11,188 nucleotides of DNA from Chloroflexales bacterium (GCA_013336035.1 JAAXUL010000176.1:1-11188), one strand, 5' to 3'; counted from the stretch's first letter, positions 6,950-10,499 are shown. Program-made: numbers and translations. Notes: generated by a model not told the origin, from the letters alone.

Positions 6950-7025
6950 GTTGTATACACGTCTCATACTTTCGTTGTACACACATCTCAGTCTTGCGGC
7001 TGAGAGGGCGTTGTACACTCGTATG
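6950..7025 (+). promoter_or_regulatory. Three direct copies of GTTGTAyACnC: candidate operator cluster
   Basis: Copies start at 6950 (GTTGTATACACGTCTCAT), 6974 (GTTGTACACACATCTCA) and 7010 (GTTGTACACTCGTATG), all in the same orientation, with spacings of 24 and 36. The first contains the palindrome TGTATACA. A related ACGTCTCATG lies at 6914. They lie between the divergent regulator gene and the first tRNA, so they are natural candidates for binding by the XRE protein. No clear sigma70 promoter for the array was recognised. Confidence 0.55.
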
Positions 7026-7095
7026 CTATGCTCTGGGTGTCGCGAGGCCAAGGTAACGTAGGAAGCATCAGGAAGGCTCAGAATGGCTCAACCAT

Positions 7096-7171
7096 CAGGG
7101 TGTGGCGCAGCGAGCAGCGCACCTCGTTCGGGACGAGGAGGTCGCAGGTGCGAACCCTGCCACCCTGACCA
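7096..7171 (+). tRNA. tRNA-Pro(CGG)
   Basis: Acceptor CAGGGTG pairs with CACCCTG; discriminator A. Anticodon loop TTCGGGA on a CCTCG/CGAGG stem, as in other bacterial proline tRNAs. D-loop AGCGAGCA has AG in place of GG; T-loop TGCGAAC has G55. First gene of the array. Confidence 0.92.
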
Positions 7172-7174
7172 CGA

Positions 7175-7249
7175 AGGGGCCTGGTGTAACAGCAGCACGG
7201 CGGTCTCCAAAACCGTCCGGTGTCCGTGCAACTCGGGCGGCCCCTGCCA
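7175..7249 (+). tRNA. tRNA-Trp(CCA)
   Basis: Acceptor AGGGGCC/GGCCCCT and discriminator G match the usual bacterial tryptophan tRNA. Anticodon loop CTCCAAA. D-loop AACAGCA; T-loop TGCAACT on a GTCCG/CGGGC stem with one G-U pair. Confidence 0.92.
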
Positions 7250-7407
7250 GCCGAACCTTACAAACCCGTCTTTGCAGCACATCCCCGATCGCCCCTTATG
7301 CGGCGGTCGCCGGCCGGGGCAGCTGCGCTCGCGTCACCTGCGCCTGTCTCATCACAGCGGCGTCAAGCGTGGCGCCGCTCCTGCCCCGGCCCTTCACCTC
7401 AACCGAT
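7250..7407 (+). other. 158-nt gap in the tRNA array
   Basis: I find no complete cloverleaf, no gene with a ribosome binding site and no clear repeat here. A CCGGGGCAGCTGC stretch (about 7313-7325) resembles the GGCAG T-loop class of neighbouring tRNAs without matching stems, so a decayed tRNA is possible but not shown. Confidence 0.5.
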
Positions 7408-7483
7408 GACCGCATAGCTCAGCAGAAAGAGCGCCGGCGTGCGAAGCCGGAGGCCCGAGGTGCGAGTCCTCGTGCGGTCGCCA
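7408..7483 (+). tRNA. tRNA-Arg(GCG)
   Basis: Acceptor GACCGCA/TGCGGTC, discriminator G. Anticodon loop GTGCGAA gives GCG, reading CGC/CGU. Bacteria normally use ACG with A34 deaminated to inosine; here the gene encodes G34 directly. Position 32 is an unusual G. D-loop AGCAGAAA; T-loop TGCGAGT. Confidence 0.88.
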
Positions 7484-7484
7484 T

Positions 7485-7561
7485 ATCGCTGTAGCTCAGC
7501 AAGACAGAGCGGCGCCCTCCGAAGGCGCAGGTCGGCGGTGCGACCCCGTCCAGCGATACCA
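7485..7561 (+). tRNA. tRNA-Arg(CCG)
   Basis: Only one base separates it from the previous CCA. Acceptor ATCGCTG/CAGCGAT, discriminator A, anticodon loop CTCCGAA on GCGCC/GGCGC. D-loop AGCAAGACA; T-loop TGCGACC. Confidence 0.92.
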
Positions 7562-7564
7562 CTC

Positions 7565-7639
7565 GGCTCCGTAGCTCAACAGAAGAGTGCCCGGTTGTCA
7601 ACCGGGAGGTCGCGGGGGCAGCACCCGTCGGAGCCGCCA
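7565..7639 (+). tRNA. tRNA-Asp(GTC)
   Basis: Acceptor GGCTCCG/CGGAGCC, discriminator G as in aspartate tRNAs. Anticodon loop TTGTCAA on CCCGG/CCGGG. Short D-loop AACAGAA; T-loop GGCAGCA, with both U54 and U55 replaced by G. Confidence 0.92.
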
Positions 7640-7643
7640 CTAC

Positions 7644-7719
7644 TGCCGGATGGTCTAACAGGTAGGACGCTCGCCTCTGAAGCGAGATGGTTCAGGTTCA
7701 AATCCTGATCCGGCAACCA
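7644..7719 (+). tRNA. tRNA-Gln(CTG), normal elbow
   Basis: Acceptor TGCCGGA/TCCGGCA, discriminator A; anticodon loop CTCTGAA. It keeps the textbook elbow: D-loop AACAGGTA with GG and T-loop TTCAAAT. It is a useful internal control next to its altered neighbours. Confidence 0.95.
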
Positions 7720-7723
7720 CTTC

Positions 7724-7799
7724 GGGCCTGTAGCTCACTCAGGAGAGCGCCGCGCTGGCAGTGCGGAGGTAGCGGGGGCGGAGCCCGCCGGGTCCACCA
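7724..7799 (+). tRNA. tRNA-Ala(GGC)
   Basis: Acceptor GGGCCTG/CGGGTCC includes the G3-U70 pair that defines alanine identity; discriminator A. Anticodon loop CTGGCAG. D-loop ACTCAGGA; T-loop GGCGGAG. Confidence 0.93.
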
Positions 7800-7803
7800 T
7801 CGA

Positions 7804-7878
7804 TGCGGGGTAGCGCAGGAGGAGCGCGTCTGGCTCATACCCAGAAGGTCGCCGGTGCGAAGCCGGCCCCCGCCCCCA
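7804..7878 (+). tRNA. Initiator-type tRNA-Met(CAT)
   Basis: Acceptor TGCGGGG against CCCCGCC leaves an unpaired U1:C72, the kind of end mismatch that marks bacterial initiators; bases 2-7 equal those of E. coli fMet. Anticodon loop CTCATAC. The three G-C pairs expected under the anticodon are only partly kept (stem TCTGG/CCAGA). Discriminator C is odd. D-loop AGGAGGA; T-loop TGCGAAG. Confidence 0.85.
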
Positions 7879-7880
7879 GT

Positions 7881-7968
7881 GGCCGCATGGCGGAACCGAG
7901 CAGACGCGCGAGCCTCAGAACCTCGTGCCCGCAAGGGCGTGGGAGTGCAACTCTCCCTGTGGCCACCA
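7881..7968 (+). tRNA. tRNA-Leu(CAG)
   Basis: Class II tRNA with variable arm GTGCCCGCAAGGGCGT. Acceptor GGCCGCA/TGTGGCC, discriminator A. Anticodon loop CTCAGAA, with a C31-C39 mismatch at the top of the stem. D-loop AACCGAGCAGA; T-loop TGCAACT on GGGAG/CTCCC. Confidence 0.92.
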
Positions 7969-7971
7969 CTT

Positions 7972-8046
7972 GCTCCTATCGTCTAGCAGCGAGGACACCT
8001 GTCCCTCAAACAGGAAGTGCCGGGGCAGCACCGGCTAGGAGCACCA
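7972..8046 (+). tRNA. tRNA-Glu(CTC), copy 1, C33
   Basis: Acceptor GCTCCTA/TAGGAGC, discriminator A. Anticodon loop CCCTCAA places C at position 33, where U is nearly universal. Four-base variable loop AAGT. D-loop AGCAGCGA; T-loop GGCAGCA. Close relative of 8445-8519. Confidence 0.88.
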
Positions 8047-8050
8047 GCAC

Positions 8051-8127
8051 CGGAGTTTAGCTCAGCCAGCCAGAGCGTCGGCGCGCCATGCCGAAGGCCG
8101 CGGGTGCGAACCCCGCAACTCCGACCA
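8051..8127 (+). tRNA. tRNA-Gly(GCC) by anticodon, C33
   Basis: Acceptor CGGAGTT/AACTCCG, discriminator A, which is not the usual U73 of glycine tRNA. Anticodon loop GCGCCAT on TCGGC/GCCGA gives GCC with C33. The C1-G72 pair and A73 look proline-like, so the amino-acid identity is less sure than the fold. D-loop AGCCAGCCA; T-loop TGCGAAC. Confidence 0.78.
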
Positions 8128-8130
8128 GAT

Positions 8131-8205
8131 CAGGGTGTGGCGTAACCAGCAGCGCGTCGGTCTTCCAAACCGAAGGCGCCGGGGCAGATCCGGCCACCCT
8201 GACCA
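8131..8205 (+). tRNA. tRNA-Gly(TCC) by anticodon
   Basis: The acceptor CAGGGTG/CACCCTG and A73 are the same as in tRNA-Pro(CGG) at 7096, but the anticodon loop is CTTCCAA (TCC). Either identity follows the anticodon or this is a Pro body with a glycine anticodon. D-loop AACCAGCA; T-loop GGCAGAT; variable loop of four. Confidence 0.78.
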
Positions 8206-8208
8206 CGA

Positions 8209-8283
8209 ACCGCCGTAGCTCAACAGACAGAGCCGCCGTGTCCTAAACGGCAGATCTCGGTGCAAGTCCGGGCGGCGGGGCCA
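8209..8283 (+). tRNA. tRNA-Arg(CCT)
   Basis: Acceptor ACCGCCG/CGGCGGG pairs at six positions with an A1:G72 mismatch; discriminator G. Anticodon loop GTCCTAA on GCCGT/ACGGC. D-loop AACAGACA; T-loop TGCAAGT. Confidence 0.88.
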
Positions 8284-8287
8284 GCAT

Positions 8288-8362
8288 CAGGCTGTGGCGC
8301 AGCAGCAGCGCGCTCGCTTGGGGTGCGAGAGGTCGCAGGTGCGAACCCTGCCAGCCTGACCA
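8288..8362 (+). tRNA. tRNA-Pro(GGG)
   Basis: Acceptor CAGGCTG/CAGCCTG, discriminator A. Anticodon loop TTGGGGT on CTCGC/GCGAG. D-loop AGCAGCA; T-loop TGCGAAC. Similar throughout to tRNA-Pro(CGG). Confidence 0.92.
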
Positions 8363-8365
8363 GAT

Positions 8366-8441
8366 GGGGCTGTAGCTCATTCAGGAGAGCGCCCGCCTTG
8401 CAAGCGGGAGGCGGCGAGGGCAGAGCTCGCCAGCTCCACCA
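8366..8441 (+). tRNA. tRNA-Ala(TGC)
   Basis: Acceptor GGGGCTG/CAGCTCC with the alanine G3-U70 pair; discriminator A. Anticodon loop CTTGCAA on CCCGC/GCGGG. D-loop ATTCAGGA; T-loop GGCAGAG. Confidence 0.93.
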
Positions 8442-8444
8442 CAC

Positions 8445-8519
8445 GCTCCCTTCGTCTAGCAGCGAGGACGCCTGTCCCTCGAACAGGAAGGGCCGGGGCA
8501 GCACCGGCAGGGAGCGCCA
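8445..8519 (+). tRNA. tRNA-Glu(CTC), copy 2, C33
   Basis: Acceptor GCTCCCT/AGGGAGC, discriminator G. Anticodon loop CCCTCGA, again with C33, here with G37. The D-arm, anticodon stem and T-arm are identical to copy 1 at 7972, so it is a duplicate; the only repeated elongator anticodon in the array. Confidence 0.88.
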
Positions 8520-8523
8520 GCTA

Positions 8524-8600
8524 CACGCGATAGCTCAGCCAGTGAGAGCGGCGGCCTCATAACCCGCAGGTCGAGGGTGCGAACCCCTCTCGCGTGACCA
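8524..8600 (+). tRNA. tRNA-Met(CAT), elongator type
   Basis: Fully paired acceptor CACGCGA/TCGCGTG, discriminator A, so not the initiator. Anticodon loop CTCATAA with a C31-C39 mismatch. An Ile tRNA with lysidine-modified CAT cannot be excluded, but Ile(TAT) elsewhere in the array makes methionine likelier. D-loop AGCCAGTGA; T-loop TGCGAAC. Confidence 0.85.
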
Positions 8601-8603
8601 CGT

Positions 8604-8678
8604 ACCGCGCAGGTGTTGGCAGCGGCATACGGAGCTCGTACCTCTGAGGGCGCAGGGCAGAACTGCGGCGTGGTGCCA
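8604..8678 (+). tRNA. tRNA-Thr(CGT), swapped 8:14 pair
   Basis: Acceptor ACCGCGC/GCGTGGT, discriminator G. Anticodon loop CTCGTAC on CGGAG/CTCTG. Position 8 is A and position 14 is T, the reverse of the universal U8-A14. D-loop TGGCAGCG; T-loop GGCAGAA on CGCAG/CTGCG. Confidence 0.85.
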
Positions 8679-8681
8679 GAT

Positions 8682-8780
8682 GGGGCCAGGGTCTGATCAG
8701 GAAGACGCGGCGTAGAGGCTTCGCCTCGTCTGGCGACCCGCAGCGCCGAGAGCCGGGGGCAGAGGCCGGTGGCTCCACCA
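8682..8780 (+). tRNA. tRNA-Ala(CGC) with about 24 extra nt in the anticodon arm
   Basis: Acceptor GGGGCCA/TGGCTCC has the alanine G3-U70 pair, discriminator A and CCA. D-stem GTCT/AGAC is perfect. Stem CGGCG/CGCCG (8708-8712 and 8744-8748) encloses 31 nt instead of 7. The last seven (8737-8743) read CCCGCAG, an anticodon loop for CGC with C33, and the preceding 24 nt contain a GAGGC-TTC-GCCTC hairpin. CGC is the alanine anticodon otherwise missing from the array. T-loop GGCAGAG, with a G53-G61 mismatch. Positions 8 and 14 are both G. It may be an intron-bearing or otherwise processed tRNA, or a dead copy. Confidence 0.72.
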
Positions 8781-8784
8781 CTTC

Positions 8785-8861
8785 GGGGCGTTCGTCTAGC
8801 GGCCAAGGACAGCTCTCTTTCAAGGAGCCAGACGCCGGTTCGAGTCCGGCACGCCCTACCA
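8785..8861 (+). tRNA. tRNA-Glu(TTC), normal elbow
   Basis: Acceptor GGGGCGT/ACGCCCT with G1-U72; discriminator A. Anticodon loop CTTTCAA with normal U33. D-loop AGCGGCCAA has GG and T-loop is TTCGAGT, both canonical, in contrast to the two Glu(CTC) genes. Confidence 0.93.
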
Positions 8862-8862
8862 G

Positions 8863-8938
8863 CTCCCAGTAGCTCAGCCGACAGAGCGCCCGCCTTCGAA
8901 GCGGGAGGCCGCAGGTGCGATCCCTGCCTGGGAGGCCA
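8863..8938 (+). tRNA. tRNA-Arg(TCG)
   Basis: Acceptor CTCCCAG/CTGGGAG, discriminator G. Anticodon loop CTTCGAA on CCCGC/GCGGG. T-loop TGCGATC has G55, but the D-loop AGCCGACA shows GA where other members show AG: the one exception to the elbow rule. Confidence 0.92.
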
Positions 8939-8941
8939 CTC

Positions 8942-9018
8942 GCCCGCGTAGCTCAGCCAGGTAGAGCGCCGGCACGACACGCCGGAGGTCGCTGGGGCAG
9001 AACCAGCCGGGGGCACCA
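8942..9018 (+). tRNA. tRNA-Val(GAC), C33
   Basis: Acceptor GCCCGCG/CGGGGGC has a G5-G68 mismatch; discriminator A. Anticodon loop ACGACAC on CCGGC/GCCGG gives GAC with C33. D-loop AGCCAGGTA; T-loop GGCAGAA. Confidence 0.87.
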
Positions 9019-9021
9019 TAT

Positions 9022-9107
9022 CGGCTCGTGGCGAAACAGCAGCCGCACCAGCCCGAGGAGCTGGGGCCCGCAAGGGTGTGAGGGTGCAACTCCCTCCGAG
9101 CCGACCA
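9022..9107 (+). tRNA. tRNA-Leu(GAG), C33
   Basis: Class II with variable arm GGCCCGCAAGGGTGT. Acceptor CGGCTCG/CGAGCCG, discriminator A. Anticodon loop CCGAGGA has C33. Three-base-pair D-stem with loop AAACAGCAGC; T-loop TGCAACT. Confidence 0.9.
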
Positions 9108-9198
9108 CCGCTGCGACACGCAGCATCTGATCGAGACAAGGAGCACCGATGGCATCCTGGATGAGCGCGATCCCGCCGTAGACCTACCTCTGCGCGAC
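9108..9198 (+). other. 91-nt gap in the tRNA array with a tiny open frame
   Basis: No cloverleaf found. An AAGGAG (9138-9143) lies five bases before an ATG at 9149, followed by ten sense codons (MASWMSAIPP) and a TAG at 9179-9181. A good ribosome binding site with ideal spacing on such a short frame may be chance or the remnant of a gene broken by the array. It could also be a leader peptide, but no control structure is apparent. Confidence 0.4.
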
Positions 9199-9273
9199 GC
9201 CGCCCTGGTGTAACCAGCAGCGCACGCGGCTTGTACCCGCGGAGTGCCGGGGCAGAGCCGGCGGGCGGCCCCA
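9199..9273 (+). tRNA. tRNA-Thr(TGT)
   Basis: Acceptor GCCGCCC/GGGCGGC, discriminator C (unusual). Anticodon loop CTTGTAC on CGCGG/CCGCG; D-loop AACCAGCA; T-loop GGCAGAG; four-base variable loop. Confidence 0.9.
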
Positions 9274-9277
9274 ACGC

Positions 9278-9361
9278 GGGTCGGTGGTGGAATAGCAGAC
9301 ACAGCCGCCTCAAACGCGGCCGGGATGACCCGTGCAGGTGCAAGTCCTGCCCGACCTACCA
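9278..9361 (+). tRNA. tRNA-Leu(CAA)
   Basis: Class II. Acceptor GGGTCGG/CCGACCT with G1-U72; discriminator A. Anticodon loop CTCAAAC on GCCGC/GCGGC; variable arm CGGGATGACCCGT; D-loop GAATAGCAGA; T-loop TGCAAGT. Confidence 0.92.
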
Positions 9362-9366
9362 ATCTC

Positions 9367-9452
9367 GTGGCGATGGCGAAATCAGCAGACGCAGCAGCCT
9401 TAGAAGCTGCCGGCCGCAGGCCGTGCCGGTGCAAGTCCGGCTCGCCGCACCA
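9367..9452 (+). tRNA. tRNA-Leu(TAG)
   Basis: Class II. Acceptor GTGGCGA/TCGCCGC, discriminator A. Anticodon loop CTTAGAA on GCAGC/GCTGC; variable arm CGGCCGCAGGCCGT; D-loop with TCAGCAGA; T-loop TGCAAGT. Confidence 0.92.
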
Positions 9453-9456
9453 GTGC

Positions 9457-9557
9457 GCCGACATAGCTCAAGCGGGCAGAGCAGCCGCCTTTTAAGCGGA
9501 CGCGTGGGTGAAAGCGCTGCGCGCCAGCTTCGCTAACGTGGCCCTCTGTCGGCACCA
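9457..9557 (+). tRNA. tRNA-Lys(TTT) interrupted in the T-loop
   Basis: Acceptor GCCGACA/TGTCGGC, discriminator A and CCA are intact, and the anticodon loop CTTTTAA is normal. The gene is 101 nt long because the T-loop is replaced by a 31-nt element (9508-9538). Remaining T-stem pairing is GTGGG against CCCTC or a shifted version. The D-loop AAGCGGGCA keeps GG. Whether the RNA folds with a giant T-loop, is spliced, or is inactive cannot be told here. Confidence 0.8.
9508..9538 (+). repeat. 31-nt T-loop element, copy 1 (in tRNA-Lys)
   Basis: Starts GTGAAAGCGCTGCGC and ends CTTCGCTAACG. Internal inverted arms AGCG...CGCT and CTG...CAG allow a bulged hairpin. Identical, in inverted orientation, to 10213-10243, and one base different from 9609-9639. 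Confidence 0.92.
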
Positions 9558-9558
9558 G

Positions 9559-9658
9559 TGGCCGGTAGCTCAGCGGTGAGAGCAGGGCGCTTATAACGCC
9601 CAGGTCGCGTGTAAGCGCTGCGCGCCAGCTTCGCTAACGAGCCCCGCCCGGCCGACCA
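9559..9658 (+). tRNA. tRNA-Ile(TAT) interrupted in the T-loop
   Basis: Acceptor TGGCCGG/CCGGCCG with U1-G72; discriminator A. Anticodon loop CTTATAA gives TAT for AUA codons, uncommon in bacteria, which usually use lysidine-modified CAT. D-loop AGCGGTGA with GG. The T-loop holds the 31-nt element (9609-9639) between half-stems GCG and CGC. Confidence 0.8.
9609..9639 (+). repeat. 31-nt T-loop element, copy 2 (in tRNA-Ile)
   Basis: Begins GTGTAAGCGCTGCGC; the fourth base (T) is the only difference from copy 1. Same orientation as copy 1 and same place in the tRNA. Confidence 0.92.
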
Positions 9659-9669
9659 GTCTTTCGTAT

Positions 9670-9745
9670 CCCGGTGTAGCTCAACTGGCAGAGCAACTGA
9701 CTCTTAATCAGGAGGTTGGGGGATCGTTGCCCTCCACCGGGACCA
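9670..9745 (+). tRNA. tRNA-Lys(CTT), A54/U58 variant
   Basis: Acceptor CCCGGTG/CACCGGG, discriminator A. Anticodon loop CTCTTAA on a four-pair CTGA/TCAG stem. D-loop AACTGGCA has GG; T-loop ATCGTTG keeps U55 and C56 but has A54 with U58, the reverse of the usual pair. Confidence 0.9.
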
Positions 9746-9749
9746 TCAC

Positions 9750-9834
9750 GGGGGCGTTCGCGCCCGGGAGCGCAGCTTGTCTGTAAAACAAGCGGCATCA
9801 CGCCTGTCTGGTTCAACTCCAGACGCCCCCACCA
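9750..9834 (+). tRNA. tRNA-Tyr(GTA), normal elbow
   Basis: Class II as usual for bacterial tyrosine tRNA. Acceptor GGGGGCG/CGCCCCC, discriminator A. Anticodon loop CTGTAAA on CTTGT/ACAAG; D-loop region GCCCGGGA with GG; T-loop TTCAACT on TCTGG/CCAGA. The D-arm and anticodon-arm join has an extra base. Confidence 0.9.
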
Positions 9835-9838
9835 GCGA

Positions 9839-9914
9839 TGCTCGGTAGCTCAACTGGTAGAGCGCCCGGCTGTTAACCGGAGGGTTGCAGGATCGTCCCC
9901 TGCCTGAGGAGCCA
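9839..9914 (+). tRNA. tRNA-Asn(GTT), A54/U58 variant
   Basis: Acceptor TGCTCGG/CTGAGGA has a G2-G71 mismatch, otherwise like bacterial asparagine tRNA; discriminator G. The encoded CCA is followed at once by a second CCA. Anticodon loop CTGTTAA. D-loop AACTGGTA with GG; T-loop ATCGTCC with A54 and U58. Confidence 0.9.
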
Positions 9915-9917
9915 CCA

Positions 9918-9991
9918 CGAGCCGTCGTCCAACAGCAGGACCCGTGTCTGATACACACGAAACCCTGGTGCAAATCCAGGCGGCTCGACCA
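9918..9991 (+). tRNA. tRNA-Ile(GAT)
   Basis: Acceptor CGAGCCG/CGGCTCG, discriminator A. Anticodon loop CTGATAC on CGTGT/ACACG; D-stem GTCC/GGAC with loop AACAGCA; T-loop TGCAAAT. Confidence 0.9.
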
Positions 9992-9995
9992 CCGA

Positions 9996-10071
9996 ACCCG
10001 CGTAGCTCAGCCAGCAGAGCGCCTCGCTCACACCGAGGAGGCCGCCGGAGCAAAGCCGGCCGCGGGCACCA
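9996..10071 (+). tRNA. tRNA-Val(CAC)
   Basis: Acceptor ACCCGCG/CGCGGGC with an A1:C72 mismatch; discriminator A. Anticodon loop CTCACAC on CCTCG/CGAGG. D-loop AGCCAGCA; T-loop AGCAAAG, the only one with A54 and A58. Confidence 0.88.
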
Positions 10072-10077
10072 CCCTGA

Positions 10078-10154
10078 TCCGCTGTAGCTCAGCCAGCCAG
10101 AGCGCCTCGTTGGTAGCGAGGAGGTCGCGGGGGCAGCTCCCGCCAGCGGACCCA
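10078..10154 (+). tRNA. tRNA-Thr(GGT)
   Basis: Acceptor TCCGCTG/CAGCGGA, discriminator C as in Thr(TGT). Anticodon loop TTGGTAG on CCTCG/CGAGG; D-loop AGCCAGCCA; T-loop GGCAGCT. Confidence 0.9.
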
Positions 10155-10157
10155 TAT

Positions 10158-10257
10158 GTGCCTGTGGCGTAGTCAGTCTGCGCGTCTGGCTGAAAACCAG
10201 AAGGTCTCGGTGCGTTAGCGAAGCTGGCGCGCAGCGCTTTCACGAGCGGGCACACCA
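10158..10257 (+). tRNA. tRNA-Phe(GAA) interrupted in the T-loop
   Basis: Acceptor GTGCCTG/CGGGCAC, discriminator A. Anticodon loop CTGAAAA on TCTGG/CCAGA. T-stem CTCG/CGAG is retained around the 31-nt element in reverse orientation (10213-10243); the bases just before it (GTG) look like the start of a TGC-type T-loop. D-loop AGTCAGTCT has AG, consistent with an original G55. Confidence 0.8.
10213..10243 (-). repeat. 31-nt T-loop element, copy 3 (inverted, in tRNA-Phe)
   Basis: Exact reverse complement of the copy at 9508-9538 over all 31 positions. Inversion at the same tRNA position argues for insertion of a mobile short repeat rather than duplication of a whole tRNA. Confidence 0.92.
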
Positions 10258-10260
10258 TTC

Positions 10261-10336
10261 GCCGTCGTAGCTTAACCGGAAGAGCGGGCGTCTTCTAAAC
10301 GCTCCGGTGCGTGTTCGACTCACGCCGGCGGCGCCA
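10261..10336 (+). tRNA. tRNA-Arg(TCT), normal elbow
   Basis: Acceptor GCCGTCG/CGGCGGC, discriminator G. Anticodon loop CTTCTAA; D-loop AACCGGAA with GG; T-loop TTCGACT on GCGTG/CACGC. Confidence 0.93.
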
Positions 10337-10339
10337 GGA

Positions 10340-10413
10340 TGGAGGATCGTCTAAGGGGAGGACGCGAGCCTTTGGACCTCGCTGTGCTGGTTCGAGTCCA
10401 GCTCCTCCAGCCA
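10340..10413 (+). tRNA. tRNA-Gln(TTG), normal elbow
   Basis: Acceptor TGGAGGA/TCCTCCA, discriminator G. Anticodon loop CTTTGGA with a C31-C39 mismatch; D-loop AAGGGGA; T-loop TTCGAGT on GCTGG/CCAGC. Confidence 0.92.
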
Positions 10414-10418
10414 CCTGT

Positions 10419-10494
10419 GGTGTCGGAAGCCGAAAAGCGAGGCGCCTGCCTGTGAAGCAGGCTGTAGCGGGGGCAGTACCCGTCCGACACCCCA
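10419..10494 (+). tRNA. tRNA-His(GTG), possible 8/4 layout
   Basis: Encodes the extra G-1 opposite C73 that marks histidine tRNA, then GTGTCGG/CCGACAC. Position 8 is A, not U, and can pair with U65, giving an 8-bp acceptor and a 4-bp T-stem (CGGG/CCCG); the alternative is 7/5 with a G49-U65 wobble. Anticodon loop CTGTGAA. D-loop region GAAAAGCGA; T-loop GGCAGTA. Confidence 0.9.
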
Positions 10495-10499
10495 CATAA

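Noticed and set aside
6450..7056. Plus-strand frames of 162 and 193 codons opposite the XRE gene
   Set aside because: They are antisense to a clear helix-turn-helix protein and run through its promoter and operator-like repeats.
8682..8780. Selenocysteine tRNA
   Set aside because: The length (99 nt) is suggestive, but there is no UCA anticodon, the acceptor is 7 bp and the G3-U70 pair points to alanine.
8456..9343. Long minus-strand open frame of 295 codons across the tRNA array
   Set aside because: It runs antisense through eleven tRNA genes; its repeated GxAPA-like words are translations of the repeated T-arm sequences. The same holds for the other open frames between 7083 and 11171.
9911..9917. 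Encoded CCACCA tail on tRNA-Asn as a degradation tag
   Set aside because: The second CCA is spacer sequence before the next tRNA; the CCACCA tag is added after transcription to tRNAs beginning with GG, which this one does not.
9508..10243. Integron attC sites or CRISPR repeats
   Set aside because: The GTTAGC/GCTAAC ends recall attC cores but do not fit the RYYYAAC/GTTRRRY pattern, there are no cassettes, and three copies inside tRNA T-loops are not a spacer array.
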